From: CAYWOS01 sp964459985
GTDB lineage: Bacteria > Bacillota > Clostridia > Christensenellales > Aristaeellaceae
Assembly (NCBI GenBank): GCA_964459985.1
Contig: CAYWOS010000028.1
Span: 1 to 32,191 of the forward strand
Length of the DNA stretch: 32,191 nt
Direction: 5' to 3'
Below, piece by piece: positions 1 to 8,901 of this stretch. Every line of letters starts with the position of its first letter. The first letter of the stretch is position 1. The translations under genes and the position numbers were made by a program. The notes beneath the pieces were generated by a model. The model was not told the DNA's origin, ran no database searches, and saw nothing but the letters and a program-made list of their open reading frames with translations.

Positions 1-2
1 CG

Positions 3-788
3 TCGTATGTGGACAACTACAACGAATACCTCGCCGGCGACGATATCGACGTATATTTCTACTTCGTCAACAACTCCAGAAGCATTGATTTCTCTGCGGC
101 TATCCCCTGCCCGAACGATATCTATCTCGACCTGTGCCGCCGCCTTACCTGCGTTGATCACGCCGACAGCCTTACCGTTGACAGCTTCGACGCCTACATG
201 CGGTTATACTATCAAACCGATCATCATTGGAACCACATCGGCGCGCAGCAGGGCTACGAGGACATCGTGCGCCTGCTGCTGGGCGATGACGAAACGCCGT
301 ATCAGCCCGTAGATGAAATCGTTTTCGACGTAATGTTCAACGGTTCGTATACGCAGCGTTCCGGGATCTTCAGCGCGACGCAGCCCTTCGCGGTATATCT
401 GTACGATCTGCCGCCCGTCACATCGACGGTCGAGGGAAAGAAAAAGGTCATCGGCCGGGAGAAGCAATACTTGGACGGAAAATATGCCCGATCCGAAGGC
501 ACGGCGCACAACGTCGTTTTCTACGGCGGGGATTTCGGTGAAATCGTCTATGATACCGGCTGTGAAGAGAAGGAAAACCTGCTGATTCTCAGCAATTCAT
601 ACGGCTGTTCCGTCCGTCAGCTCATCAGTCGGCATTTCAACAAAACGTATGCCGTGGATATGCGTCATTATCTCGCTCAAAAAGGCGGCGGCATGCGCAT
701 TCGCGAATACCTTCGGGACAACGACATTGACAAAGTCCTGATTCTGGGCGATATATCGCTGTTCCTGTACGGAAAATACCTGCATTGA
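3..788 (+). CDS. DHHW-family SGNH-like protein, 5' partial
   Basis: The reading frame is open to the window edge, so the N-terminus is missing; GTG at 9 is an internal codon, not a convincing start. Alignment by eye with the downstream paralogue (802-1797) suggests about 70 residues, including any signal peptide, are lost. The name-giving D-H-H-W motif lies in TDHHWNHIGAQQGY, and an N-S-Y block (LILSNSYG) near the C-terminus resembles the serine block of AlgX/AlgJ-type SGNH enzymes. Members of this family are often found beside MBOAT acyltransferases and are thought to act in O-acetylation of surface polysaccharide; that role is inferred here because the upstream neighbour is not visible. The gene ends 13 bases before its paralogue and probably shares a transcript with it. 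Confidence 0.8.
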   Translation, partial: SYVDNYNEYLAGDDIDVYFYFVNNSRSIDFSAAIPCPNDIYLDLCRRLTCVDHADSLTVDSFDAYMRLYYQTDHHWNHIGAQQGYEDIVRLLLGDDETPYQPVDEIVFDVMFNGSYTQRSGIFSATQPFAVYLYDLPPVTSTVEGKKKVIGREKQYLDGKYARSEGTAHNVVFYGGDFGEIVYDTGCEEKENLLILSNSYGCSVRQLISRHFNKTYAVDMRHYLAQKGGGMRIREYLRDNDIDKVLILGDISLFLYGKYLH

Positions 789-801
789 TCGGAGAAAGTG
801 T

Positions 802-1797
802 ATGCTGAAACGCGCGTGTTGTTTTCTGTTGATCCTGTCTTTCGCGGCGGTCGTATTCCCGGCAGCACGGGCGGAAGACGATGTGCCGGATACCTTTACC
901 TATTCAAGCCGTGGGCAGGGAATCTGCCGCCTCGGCAACACGGGATATCTGGTGGATGACTGGAGAGAATTCGTCATCGATTCCGAAATGAGGCGAATTC
1001 GCGAGAACGGCGCGATCCTGAACGAACGCGTGCCGCTCGGCGAGGGCGTTAAGAAATACGTCTACTTCATTGAATCCTCGCGTTCGGCCAATCTGGACGG
1101 CGACCTGACGGGCGAAAACGAAATCTGCGCGCTGATTCGGTCGGCGTATGAGACGGACGGGTTCGATACGCTGGCGCTGGAAAGCCCGTACGACTATATG
1201 AACTGGTTCTACAAATCCGATCACCACTGGAACTACAAGGGATCGTATCAGGGGTATTGCGATATCGTCCGCATGATATTCGGCGAGGATGAACCGTTGA
1301 TACAGCCTGTCGAAACGGTTACCTTCCCCGATATTCCGTTCAACGGTTCCTATAACTCGACGCTCGGGTACTCCAAGTGCGACGAATTGTTCACCGTGTA
1401 CCGCTTCGACGATCTGCCGGAATACACCGTAACGATCAACGGCGGCCGCGAAAAGCGTTACGGTCGGCCGGACACCTACTTTAACGGCAAGTATCCCAGA
1501 TTGACCGTCTATAACCACTACGCCAGGTTTTACGGCGGCGATCCGGGCGAGATGATCATTCATACCGATCAACCCGACAAGCCCAATCTGCTTCTGATCG
1601 CCAACTCCTACTCCAACGCCGTCACGCTGCCGCTCGCCAAGCACTGTAATACGATCTGCTCCGTTGATCCCAGATTCTATCGGCTCAACATGAAAACGGA
1701 TTTTCGCATTCGTCAGTATATCAAAAAGCACGATATTGACATCATCCTTGTGATGGGCGATATCAAACTGTTTTCCACCGTGTTTCCGATGCAGTAG
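802..1797 (+). CDS. DHHW-family secreted SGNH-like protein
   Basis: This 331-residue protein starts at ATG with GGAG seven bases upstream. It opens with a clear signal peptide (charged MLKR, hydrophobic core to about residue 20, AARA-E cleavage-like site), so it acts outside the membrane. D140-H141-H142-W143 is the family motif, and N-S-Y-S around S269 fits the serine block of AlgX/AlgJ-like SGNH hydrolases or acetyltransferases. Compared by eye, it shares roughly 40% of positions with the truncated protein before it, including the YGGD(F/P)GE block and a matching C-terminus, so the two are a tandem duplication. Family knowledge suggests acetyl transfer to or from an extracellular polysaccharide. 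The substrate cannot be read from sequence, and catalysis is not proven. Confidence 0.85.
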   Translation: MLKRACCFLLILSFAAVVFPAARAEDDVPDTFTYSSRGQGICRLGNTGYLVDDWREFVIDSEMRRIRENGAILNERVPLGEGVKKYVYFIESSRSANLDGDLTGENEICALIRSAYETDGFDTLALESPYDYMNWFYKSDHHWNYKGSYQGYCDIVRMIFGEDEPLIQPVETVTFPDIPFNGSYNSTLGYSKCDELFTVYRFDDLPEYTVTINGGREKRYGRPDTYFNGKYPRLTVYNHYARFYGGDPGEMIIHTDQPDKPNLLLIANSYSNAVTLPLAKHCNTICSVDPRFYRLNMKTDFRIRQYIKKHDIDIILVMGDIKLFSTVFPMQ

Positions 1798-1820
1798 CCG
1801 CCCTGCCGTAAAAACCGATT

Positions 1821-3107
1821 ATGAATAAAAGACAGGTATTCCGCATGTTCAAACGCTTTCTGTGCCTATGCTTGATTCTTCTGCTGGCATTCCCCGCCGC
1901 GCTTGCCGAAACAGCGTCGGCGCCCGTCCCTACCCCCGTTCCGGGCGCGCAGTACAGGCTGCTCAAACAGGGCATGAGCGGGAATGATATCTATCTGCTG
2001 AAGATCCGCATGTATCAGCTGGGTTATCTGGACAACGAACGGGCGACGGACGGGTATACCGCCTATTTCAAAGACAAAATCAAAGCGCTCCAGAAAGCGA
2101 ACGGGCTGGAGGAAACGGGCGTCGCCACTCCTGAACTGCAATTGCTCATTTTCTCGCCCGCCTGCGTGCCCGCAAATGCAGTCCCCGCGCCAACGCCGTC
2201 CACGGCGCCCTCGCCCGCCCCGATCGCGCCCTCCGGTTCGCCCGATCTGCCCATTCTGGACGAGGAAGGCTTTCTGCCGCAGGGTTCGGCTGATGAATAT
2301 GTGTATCGTGACGCGGAGGACGGTCTGTGGTACTATATTTCCGATTCGCTGTATATCGAGATCAAGCAATATGCCCGGACCGACAAGCAAAAACTCCTGT
2401 GGTACGAGACGAAAGTCAGCCTGCGCAACGGACTTCTGCCGACATCCTATTCGGAGCCGTTCAAGAAGCTCACGGATTCCGTCTTCGTGTCCCCCGCCAA
2501 GATCGCCAAGGCGAACGGCGTCGTCCTGGGCATATCGGACGATACATATACATGGCGAACCATTGACAATCACCGCACGGGCATCGTTATCCGCAACGGC
2601 AAGGTGCTGGCGAATACGCCTTATGCCGTTCGCGACCGCAACCGCTTCCCGAGTTTGGACGTCATGGCATTCCTGCCGAACGGCGACATGGCCGTATACG
2701 AAAACGGCGAGGTAACGCCGGAATACCTCCTGTCGCTCGGCGTGCGCGACGCCTATTCCTTCGGGCCCATTCTTTTGCGGGACGAGTTTGAACCGCTGTC
2801 CGTGCGGTACGGGGGCGAATACTCCAAATCAAAGGAGCCGCGATGCGCCATCGGCGTCCTCGAACCCAACCGATATGTGATTCTGACCGTCACGGGCAGA
2901 ACGAGCCGATCGGACGGCTGCACCATCCCGTGGCTGGCGGAGAGAATGCGGGAGATGGGCGCAAAACAAGCGTTTAATCTGGACGGCGGCGGCTCGGCCG
3001 CGCTCGTTTTCATGGGCGATATTCTGAATAAACAATCGTCGAAATCCGTCCGCCTGATTACGGATATCATCGGGTTCGGCACGTCTAATCTCGTCCCGCG
3101 CAAGTAA
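1821..3107 (+). CDS. Secreted PG-binding and phosphodiester glycosidase (NAGPA) domain protein
   Basis: The 428-residue protein has a signal peptide (hydrophobic core about residues 13-28, ending ALA-E). A PG_binding_1-type peptidoglycan-binding repeat follows at about 45-110 (LKQGMSGNDIYLLKIRMYQL...), then a Pro/Ala/Ser linker at about 114-142. The C-terminal half (about 160-422) is a NAGPA domain, recognisable from SDGCTIPWLAERM and the FNLDGGGSAAL motif near residue 390. Such domains cleave phosphodiester-linked sugars, for example in teichoic-acid-like or capsule polymers. Following two DHHW proteins by 23 bases, it extends the surface-polymer theme. The start is uncertain: neither ATG 1821 nor ATG 1845 has a good ribosome site, and both give a workable signal peptide. 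Confidence 0.87.
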   Translation: MNKRQVFRMFKRFLCLCLILLLAFPAALAETASAPVPTPVPGAQYRLLKQGMSGNDIYLLKIRMYQLGYLDNERATDGYTAYFKDKIKALQKANGLEETGVATPELQLLIFSPACVPANAVPAPTPSTAPSPAPIAPSGSPDLPILDEEGFLPQGSADEYVYRDAEDGLWYYISDSLYIEIKQYARTDKQKLLWYETKVSLRNGLLPTSYSEPFKKLTDSVFVSPAKIAKANGVVLGISDDTYTWRTIDNHRTGIVIRNGKVLANTPYAVRDRNRFPSLDVMAFLPNGDMAVYENGEVTPEYLLSLGVRDAYSFGPILLRDEFEPLSVRYGGEYSKSKEPRCAIGVLEPNRYVILTVTGRTSRSDGCTIPWLAERMREMGAKQAFNLDGGGSAALVFMGDILNKQSSKSVRLITDIIGFGTSNLVPRK

Positions 3108-3166
3108 TCAACCCGAGCGATTCGCCGGCAAGCGGTCTTCGTGGAAACCGGTCGGACGGAAGGCGC

Positions 3167-4585
3167 TTACGCCCTTCGCGCCGACCATTTTTTCCCGCGC
3201 AGCCGCAAAAGGAACAGCGATCCGCGAACGCAAAGCTCGACGCACATCGCCACCCAGACGCCGCGCAGCCCCATCCTCGGGGCGAGCAGCGCGGCGGCGG
3301 GCAGGCGGACCAACCACATGCTGATGAAGTTCAGGCAGCTCGGCACGAAGGTGTCCCCCGTCCCGCGAAACACGCCGGCGGCCACAATGGCGGCGGCAAA
3401 GAACGGCTCGGCGAACGCCTCGATGCGCAGCACTTCGGCGCCCAACTCGCGGATCTCGGGAACGGGCGACAGAATCCCGATCATGGCGGGCGCAAAAAGA
3501 TACATCAGGACGCCCGACAGCGTCATGACCGCCATGCCGAGCAGCACCGATAATCTGCCGAGCCGTCGCGTCAGCCCTTCGCGCCCCGCGCCGAAGCTTT
3601 GCCCCACAATGGCGGTCGCGGCGTCGGCGACGCCGTGCCCCGGCATATAGCACAGGCTCTCCGCCGTGACCGCGAAGGAGTTCGCGGCGATGGACACATT
3701 GCCAAACGGCGCGATAATGCCTGTGGAAACAACCTGCGCGCCCGACATCATGATGCGCTCGACAGCCACGGGCAGCGCGATTTTCAACGCCTTGCGAAGG
3801 TATTCGCCGCGAAAAACGAGCTTTTCGCCCCCGCGCAGACGCAGGATGGGCGATTTTTTGAGCAGCACGTACAGCATCAGCGCGGCGACGATGATTTCGG
3901 CCGCCGCCGTCCCCAGCGCCGCGCCCGCAACGCCCAGCCCCGCGCCCGGCAGCGTAAACGCTATGCCGAACACGGCGACCTCGCGCGTCGGAAAGATCAG
4001 GACGGCGTTAAGTACCACATCGAGCGCGCACATCAGGATATTCAGGAAGCTCGGCGCGCGCATGTTGCCGCTGCATCTGAGCATGCCGCCCGCCAACGCG
4101 ATGATTTGCCTAACCGGGAGCGATAGGGCGAAGATCAGGAAATACAGCGACGCGTTGCCGCGTATGCTCGCGTCGCCGCCGAGCCATACGGGAAGCGCGG
4201 CGCTGACCGACACGCCCAGCGCCGTCAGCACGGCGCAGATCGCCATCGTCACGGCAAATGACTGGCGCATGATATCGCGCGCGGCGCGGCTCTCGCCCGC
4301 GCCGATCTGTTGCGCCACTTGCACGGTAAAGCCCGTCGCCGCCGACATGCACACGCCGCCGAACAACCAAGTGCTCGACGAAACCAGCCCGATGGCGGCG
4401 GATTGCTCGGCGCCGAGACGCCCGACCATCGATGCGTCGATATACTGCATCATCACGGAGGAAATCTGCGCCAGCATCGCCGGCAGGCTGAGCCGCGCCA
4501 CCAGCGCGAGCTGCTCGCGCACGCGCATGTCCCGTCCGCTCCGGACCGGCTCCAGCAAATCCTCCCGCGCTCTCGTGCCGCCCAT
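3167..4585 (-). CDS. MATE family multidrug/Na+ efflux transporter
   Basis: This 472-residue polytopic membrane protein has the MATE layout of two six-helix halves. The first half carries LARLSLPAMLAQISSVMMQ and IDASMVGRLGAEQSAAIGL; the second carries KIALPVAVERIMMSGAQVV. The length is normal for the family, which exports cationic drugs or metabolites using Na+ or H+ gradients. The open frame runs upstream to 5323, but that extension crosses a good promoter and the divergent ktrB gene. I therefore take ATG 4585, which has AAGAGG eight bases upstream and begins MGGTRARED before the first helix. It is transcribed alone from the promoter at 4619-4647 with a leader of about 27 bases, too short for a riboswitch. 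The substrate is not predictable. Confidence 0.92.
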   Translation of the reverse strand: MGGTRAREDLLEPVRSGRDMRVREQLALVARLSLPAMLAQISSVMMQYIDASMVGRLGAEQSAAIGLVSSSTWLFGGVCMSAATGFTVQVAQQIGAGESRAARDIMRQSFAVTMAICAVLTALGVSVSAALPVWLGGDASIRGNASLYFLIFALSLPVRQIIALAGGMLRCSGNMRAPSFLNILMCALDVVLNAVLIFPTREVAVFGIAFTLPGAGLGVAGAALGTAAAEIIVAALMLYVLLKKSPILRLRGGEKLVFRGEYLRKALKIALPVAVERIMMSGAQVVSTGIIAPFGNVSIAANSFAVTAESLCYMPGHGVADAATAIVGQSFGAGREGLTRRLGRLSVLLGMAVMTLSGVLMYLFAPAMIGILSPVPEIRELGAEVLRIEAFAEPFFAAAIVAAGVFRGTGDTFVPSCLNFISMWLVRLPAAALLAPRMGLRGVWVAMCVELCVRGSLFLLRLRGKKWSARRA

Positions 4586-4618
4586 GCATTCGTCCTCTTT
4601 CGTAAACGTCCGATGCGA

Positions 4619-4647
4619 AGTATATCGGATTGCGCGTGAAAATGCAA
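4619..4647 (-). promoter_or_regulatory. Sigma-A promoter for the MATE gene
   Basis: Reading the minus strand, TTGCAT, a 17-base spacer and TATACT precede the MATE start by about 35 bases. It is divergent from the ktrB promoter 70 bases away. Confidence 0.7.
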
Positions 4648-4718
4648 CCGTTATCGAAAGGATTCGCGGCGCCCAAATAGCCAAGCGATCCATCGCAATT
4701 CCTTTGCCCGCGCCGCAC

Positions 4719-4747
4719 TTGAAAAGAACGGCTATTTGACGTATACT
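4719..4747 (+). promoter_or_regulatory. Sigma-A promoter for ktrB-ktrA
   Basis: TTGAAA (4719-4724), a 17-base spacer and TATACT (4742-4747) lie about 55 bases before the ktrB start. Nothing in the short leader resembles a c-di-AMP (ydaO-type) riboswitch. Confidence 0.7.
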
Positions 4748-4801
4748 GGAGTACGCGGGACGCTCCCGGGAACGCCCGCCGAAGGGATGTGACGCGCCGC
4801 T

Positions 4802-6181
4802 TTGACGACGATATCGGACAAACGAAAGAAAAACGACTGGCGAAGACGCAGCATCCGCCCGGAACGCGTGCTGGTGCTGGGTTTTTTCGCGCTGATCGTC
4901 GCGGGCGCGGCGCTGCTCTCGCTGCCTGCGGCGAGCGCCGGCGGGCAAAGCCACGGCATCAAAAACGCCGTCTTCACCGCGACGTCCGCCGTGTGCGTCA
5001 CCGGGCTTATCACGCTCGATACGGCGACGGCGTGGTCGGCCTTCGGCAAGATCGTCATCATCGCGCTGATCCAGCTTGGCGGGCTGGGCTTCATGGTGTT
5101 CGCCACGCTCGTGATGGTGGCGCTTGGCAGGCGCATCACGCTGCGCGAGCGCATGGTGATTAAGGAGTCCATGAACGCGACGACGCTGTCGGGGCTGATC
5201 AGGCTGTCGATGCTCTACGGGCTGATCGCGCTGCTGATCGAAATGACGGGCGCCGCGCTGCTCGCCGCGCGTTTTGTCCCGCAGTTCGGATGGGGAAAGG
5301 GCGTTTTGTACAGCCTGTTTCATGCCGTCAGCGCCTTTTGCAACGCCGGGTTCGATCTGTTCGGCGGTTTTCAGAGCTTGGCGGCGTATCGGAGCGATCC
5401 GTATACGCTGCTTGTCGTCTGTCTGCTGATCATACTGGGCGGGCTGGGTTTTTCAGTGATTTTCGAATGCGTCGCTCGCCGTTTTCGCTGGCGCAGGCTG
5501 TCGCTCCACGCGCGGCTCGTGCTCGTCGCCACCGGCGCGCTGTTGCTGCTGGGCACGGCCGCGTTTTGCCTGCTCGAATGGAACAACGAAAACACGCTTG
5601 GCGGCATGGGGTTCTTTGATAAGCTGACGAACGGTTTTTTCCAGTCGGTCACGCTGCGCACGGCGGGCTTTTCCAGCGTCGATCAGGCGTCGCTGACGCA
5701 GTCGGGCAAGCTCACGGGCGTGCTGTTCATGCTGATCGGCGCGTCGCCCGCCTCGACGGGCGGCGGCGTCAAAACGACCACGGTGAGCGTGCTGTTGCTC
5801 GTGGTAATCAGCGTCGCGCGCGGGCACGAGGACGTCAATCTGATGAAAAAGCGGCTCGCGCCGGCGTTGGTCAAACGCGCGCTGGCGATCCTGTTTATCG
5901 CCGGTTCGGTACTGATCGCGGGCGCGATGTCGCTGACTGTGATCGAGGGCGACCGCTTCCCCTTCCTCGATCTTCTTTATGAATCGGCGTCCGCCGTCGG
6001 CACGGTCGGCATTTCGTCGGTCGGTACGCCGAATCTGACCGTCGCCGGTCAGGTATTGCTGATCCCGCTCATGTTTCTGGGGCGCGTCGGCCCGCTCACT
6101 ATCGCGCTGGCGCTCGCGTACCGGCAAAACGACAGGCAATCGCATGTGAAGTATCCCGAGGACGATATCGTGATCGGTTAG
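4802..6181 (+). CDS. ktrB: TrkH/KtrB family potassium uptake channel subunit
   Basis: This 459-residue membrane protein forms the K+ translocation pore. Four P-loop repeats are visible: SAVCVTGL (about 62), SAFCNAGFD (about 180), TLRTAGFSS (about 290) and SAVGTVGIS (about 395), each holding the filter glycine of the Trk/Ktr/HKT superfamily. The length fits KtrB better than the longer proteobacterial TrkH. An in-frame TGA at 4790 limits the N-terminus, and the first usable codon is TTG 4802, giving a basic N-tail (KRKKNDWRRR) before helix one. The nearest ribosome-like site (GAAGGG at 4781) is about 15 bases away, so the start is moderately sure. The regulatory subunit gene follows after nine bases. 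Confidence 0.93.
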   Translation: MTTISDKRKKNDWRRRSIRPERVLVLGFFALIVAGAALLSLPAASAGGQSHGIKNAVFTATSAVCVTGLITLDTATAWSAFGKIVIIALIQLGGLGFMVFATLVMVALGRRITLRERMVIKESMNATTLSGLIRLSMLYGLIALLIEMTGAALLAARFVPQFGWGKGVLYSLFHAVSAFCNAGFDLFGGFQSLAAYRSDPYTLLVVCLLIILGGLGFSVIFECVARRFRWRRLSLHARLVLVATGALLLLGTAAFCLLEWNNENTLGGMGFFDKLTNGFFQSVTLRTAGFSSVDQASLTQSGKLTGVLFMLIGASPASTGGGVKTTTVSVLLLVVISVARGHEDVNLMKKRLAPALVKRALAILFIAGSVLIAGAMSLTVIEGDRFPFLDLLYESASAVGTVGISSVGTPNLTVAGQVLLIPLMFLGRVGPLTIALALAYRQNDRQSHVKYPEDDIVIG

Positions 6182-6190
6182 GAGGACGGC

Positions 6191-6853
6191 ATGAAAATAA
6201 AGAAACAGTTTCTGGTGATCGGTCTGGGGCGCTTCGGCGCGAGCGTGGCGAGGAACCTGACCGAAATGGGCTACGACGTGCTGGCGGTGGACAGCAGCGA
6301 ATCGCTTGTCGAGGAGATTTCGCCTTATGTCACGCAGGCGGTGCAGGCGGACGCCACGGACGAATCGGCGCTCGAAGCCGTCGGCGTCCGCAATTTTGAC
6401 GTCGCCGTCGTTTCCATCGGCACCAATGTGCGCGATTCCATCCTGATCTGCGTGCTGCTCAAGGAGCAGGGCGTGCCGTACATCCTCGCGAAAGCGACGG
6501 ACGAACTGCACGGCAAGGTGCTTTCAAAGATCGGCGTCGACCGCGTGATCTACCCCGAGCGCGAAATGGGGCTGCGCGTCGCCAAATCGCTGGTATCGTC
6601 CAACGTGATGGAACTGATGGAATTGTCGGACGACGCGCAGATCGTCGAGATCACGCTGCCCGAAAGCTGGCGCGACCGCACCATCGGCTCGCTCGACATC
6701 CGCAACCGCTGCGGCGTCAGCGTGCTCGCCGTGCACCGCGCCGAGGAGTTCATCGTGTCCCCGGGCGCCGCGACAGCGTTGCAAGCGGGCGACACGCTGC
6801 TGATTCTGGGCACGCCCGGCAGCGTCAACGCGCTGTCGGAAATGAAGGCGTGA
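6191..6853 (+). CDS. ktrA: TrkA/KtrA family RCK-domain potassium uptake regulator
   Basis: The 220-residue cytosolic protein has an RCK_N Rossmann fold with GLGRFG at residues 11-16 and an acidic strand-2 end (D34), binding NAD(H) or ATP/ADP. An RCK_C domain occupies about 140-218. The single RCK_N plus RCK_C arrangement is the KtrA type; proteobacterial TrkA carries two copies. It gates the partner channel KtrB as an octameric ring. The start ATG has TAGGAGGA just upstream, overlapping the ktrB stop region, so the two genes are clearly one operon. RCK_C domains of Bacillota KtrA proteins often bind c-di-AMP, which is family knowledge and not visible here. Confidence 0.94.
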   Translation: MKIKKQFLVIGLGRFGASVARNLTEMGYDVLAVDSSESLVEEISPYVTQAVQADATDESALEAVGVRNFDVAVVSIGTNVRDSILICVLLKEQGVPYILAKATDELHGKVLSKIGVDRVIYPEREMGLRVAKSLVSSNVMELMELSDDAQIVEITLPESWRDRTIGSLDIRNRCGVSVLAVHRAEEFIVSPGAATALQAGDTLLILGTPGSVNALSEMKA

Positions 6854-6891
6854 CGGCGTTTACGATACGTCCGCCGCAGGATAATCGTTTT

Positions 6892-8085
6892 CTACACATG
6901 CACGGCGACCGAGCCGAACAGGGTTAGAATCAGCACGGCGGCGAGAAGCGCGCCCTCCCACGCGGAGAGGCGCGTTTTTTCCGTCTTGAGCAATAGATAC
7001 AAAAAGGCGTAGGGCATCACGTCGACGGCGTAGCGCGCGCCAAGCTGGAAGCCGCCGAAGGTTCGGTGCGTGAGAAGCAGCAGCAAATGAACGACAAAAC
7101 AGGCGAACACGACAACGCGTTCGCGCGTCATGCGCTTTTTGATCAGATCGCAGGCGAACCACACAGTCATCAGGAGCAGCATCGGGCATGCGAGAAACAC
7201 GCTGTACCCGAACATCCTGAACTTGACCGCGCCGCCTTCGATAGAGAACGGCAGCCCGAGCAGAAAGGTTCCGGCATTGCCCGCGATATGCGACAGCGAA
7301 AACTGCGTGCCGCCCTGAAAGGAAAACTCCGGCAGATAGTTGTGCCCGAACTCGACGAAATCACCGAATCGGACATAATTGTACAGCCCGAGCGCCGCCG
7401 CGACGAGCAGCCCGAGCGCGACGCCGGGCGACAGGCTTTCGACGGTATCGCCGAATTTCACGCCCTGCCGCGCGTTGATCGAGATATAGATCAGAAAAAT
7501 CGGGATGCCGTACAGCGCGTTGAAGGGACGGCAGGCGACCGACAGCGCGTACAGGAAGAGCGACGCCGTCATGCGGTCAAGCGTCAGGCAGCAGATCGAC
7601 GCCACTGTCAGCGTGAACGCCAGCACCTGCGCGTGGTACCATACCGCGCCGTCGAGCGTCAGCGGTAAAAGCGACGAGCCGAAGCATCCCAGAAAAGCGA
7701 TGAGCGCCGCCGAGCGCTGGGCATACCCCTTGCGCCGCAGCGCGCAGTAAAGCGGCAGGCTGGCGGCAAGCGCGTACAGCTTGACCAGCGCGTTGTCGGG
7801 CGTGTCATACCCGAACAAAAAGGTGAGCGGCAGCAGGACGACCGAAGGGAGCGGCGGGAAGGAGACGTAATAGTTTCCCTGATAAATCGCCAGTTCGAGC
7901 GCTGGGTAATCGTGCGGCAGCATCGTCTGTCCGTCGCGCCACGCCATCGCCTGCAGGGTATAGGTGTTGAAATAGGTCGCACCGAAAAGAGACTTCTCCG
8001 TCGCCCGCGCGAGGATTGCCCACATGACAAGCATCGCGCCGATCATCAGATACGGGGCGATTTCGCGCCGTCTGTACCTCATCAT
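6892..8085 (-). CDS. Polytopic membrane protein, possibly GT-C type glycosyltransferase
   Basis: This protein of about 397 residues is mostly membrane helices, with an extracytoplasmic loop early on (about 30-75) carrying acidic and aromatic residues (HDYPALELAIYQGNYYVSFPP). That layout is reminiscent of PMT/GT39-like GT-C enzymes, which use polyprenyl-phosphate sugars, but I see no decisive motif, so the function is open. The frame extends to GTG 8097, but the best ribosome site, GTGAGG, overlaps the end of the tlyA-like gene and is spaced six bases from ATG 8085; ATG 8091 and 8082 are alternatives. It is last in the operon that starts at DUF5665 and converges on ktrA, 38 bases away. Confidence 0.8.
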   Translation of the reverse strand: MMRYRRREIAPYLMIGAMLVMWAILARATEKSLFGATYFNTYTLQAMAWRDGQTMLPHDYPALELAIYQGNYYVSFPPLPSVVLLPLTFLFGYDTPDNALVKLYALAASLPLYCALRRKGYAQRSAALIAFLGCFGSSLLPLTLDGAVWYHAQVLAFTLTVASICCLTLDRMTASLFLYALSVACRPFNALYGIPIFLIYISINARQGVKFGDTVESLSPGVALGLLVAAALGLYNYVRFGDFVEFGHNYLPEFSFQGGTQFSLSHIAGNAGTFLLGLPFSIEGGAVKFRMFGYSVFLACPMLLLMTVWFACDLIKKRMTRERVVVFACFVVHLLLLLTHRTFGGFQLGARYAVDVMPYAFLYLLLKTEKTRLSAWEGALLAAVLILTLFGSVAVHV

Positions 8086-8093
8086 AGACATCC

Positions 8094-8900
8094 TCACTTT
8101 CTGTACCGGGTCAGCGCGAGCGCCCTTGCGACGGCGGCGTCGATCGCGCCGTCCGGCAGCTCGCTCCGCCGCGCACCGAGCCGCACATGCAGGAAAAACT
8201 CAATGGTTCCGGCATTGCCCGTCACGGCGCTGTTGGTCACGTTCTCGCAAAAGGTGTTCTCCTGCGCGTTCAGATCGTCAATCAGGCGGTTCAGAAGCGG
8301 CGCATATGTTGATGCGGACAGCGCGCCGGTGCGCCGCGCCTCCATATCATCGGTCTCGAAAAGCGGCTTGACCAGGCAGACAAGCTCGCCCTGTCCGCGC
8401 AGAATAGCCCGGAAATACGGCACGCCCCTGCGCAGCGAAAGATAGCTCAAATCAACGGTGCCGAGCGTCGGCGGCGGCGAAAGCGACAGCAGCTTGTCGT
8501 CGGATATATTGGTTTTTTCGAGATTGACGACGCGCGCGTCCTGACGCAGCTGTCCCACGAGCTGCCCGTACCCGACGTCGACGGCGTACACCGTTTTCGC
8601 GCCGCGCGAGACAAGGCAGTCGGTGAACCCGCCCGTTGAGGCGCCGGCGTCCACGCAGACGCGCCCGGCGACGTCGATCCGAAAATCGTCAAGCGCGCCC
8701 GCGAGCTTGAGCGCGCCCTTGCCGGCGAACGGCGCGCCGCGCAGCGTGATTTCGTCATCGGGCGATACTTTCATCCCGCCGACCGCCCGTTGCCCGTTCA
8801 CGTAGACCTCGCCCGCCATCACGCGCGCGCGCGCTTCCTTTTCATCGGGACACAGCCCGTTTTCGACGAGACAGGCGATCAAAAGCACTTTTTTTGGCAT
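8094..8900 (-). CDS. TlyA family rRNA (cytidine-2'-O)-methyltransferase
   Basis: The 268-residue protein has an N-terminal S4 RNA-binding domain (about 1-60; ARVMAGEVYVNGQ) and a FtsJ-like Rossmann methyltransferase domain with the SAM motif VDAGASTGGFT at 83-93. The FtsJ-type catalytic tetrad is recognisable as K65, D150, K178 and E234. TlyA enzymes methylate 2'-O of cytidines in 16S and/or 23S rRNA; in other Clostridia the gene often sits beside nadK or exo-nuclease genes, whereas here it is in an lspA-rluD operon. ATG 8900 has GGAGG six bases upstream and lies one base after the stop of the upstream pseudouridine synthase, so translation is probably coupled. A hemolysin label sometimes given to this family is misleading. 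Confidence 0.93.
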   Translation of the reverse strand: MPKKVLLIACLVENGLCPDEKEARARVMAGEVYVNGQRAVGGMKVSPDDEITLRGAPFAGKGALKLAGALDDFRIDVAGRVCVDAGASTGGFTDCLVSRGAKTVYAVDVGYGQLVGQLRQDARVVNLEKTNISDDKLLSLSPPPTLGTVDLSYLSLRRGVPYFRAILRGQGELVCLVKPLFETDDMEARRTGALSASTYAPLLNRLIDDLNAQENTFCENVTNSAVTGNAGTIEFFLHVRLGARRSELPDGAIDAAVARALALTRYRK

Positions 8901-8901
8901 G

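Noticed and set aside
4586..4800. Riboswitch before MATE or ktrB (guanidine or c-di-AMP type)
   Set aside because: Both promoters are close to their genes, leaving leaders of about 27 and 47 bases with no conserved aptamer-like pairing.
4586..5323. N-terminal extension of the MATE frame
   Set aside because: It crosses both divergent promoters and runs antisense through ktrB. The residues are polar and low in complexity, unlike a transporter.
5453..6511. 352-codon minus-strand open frame in the ktr region
   Set aside because: It is antisense to ktrB and ktrA, His/Arg/Asp-rich, with no start signals.
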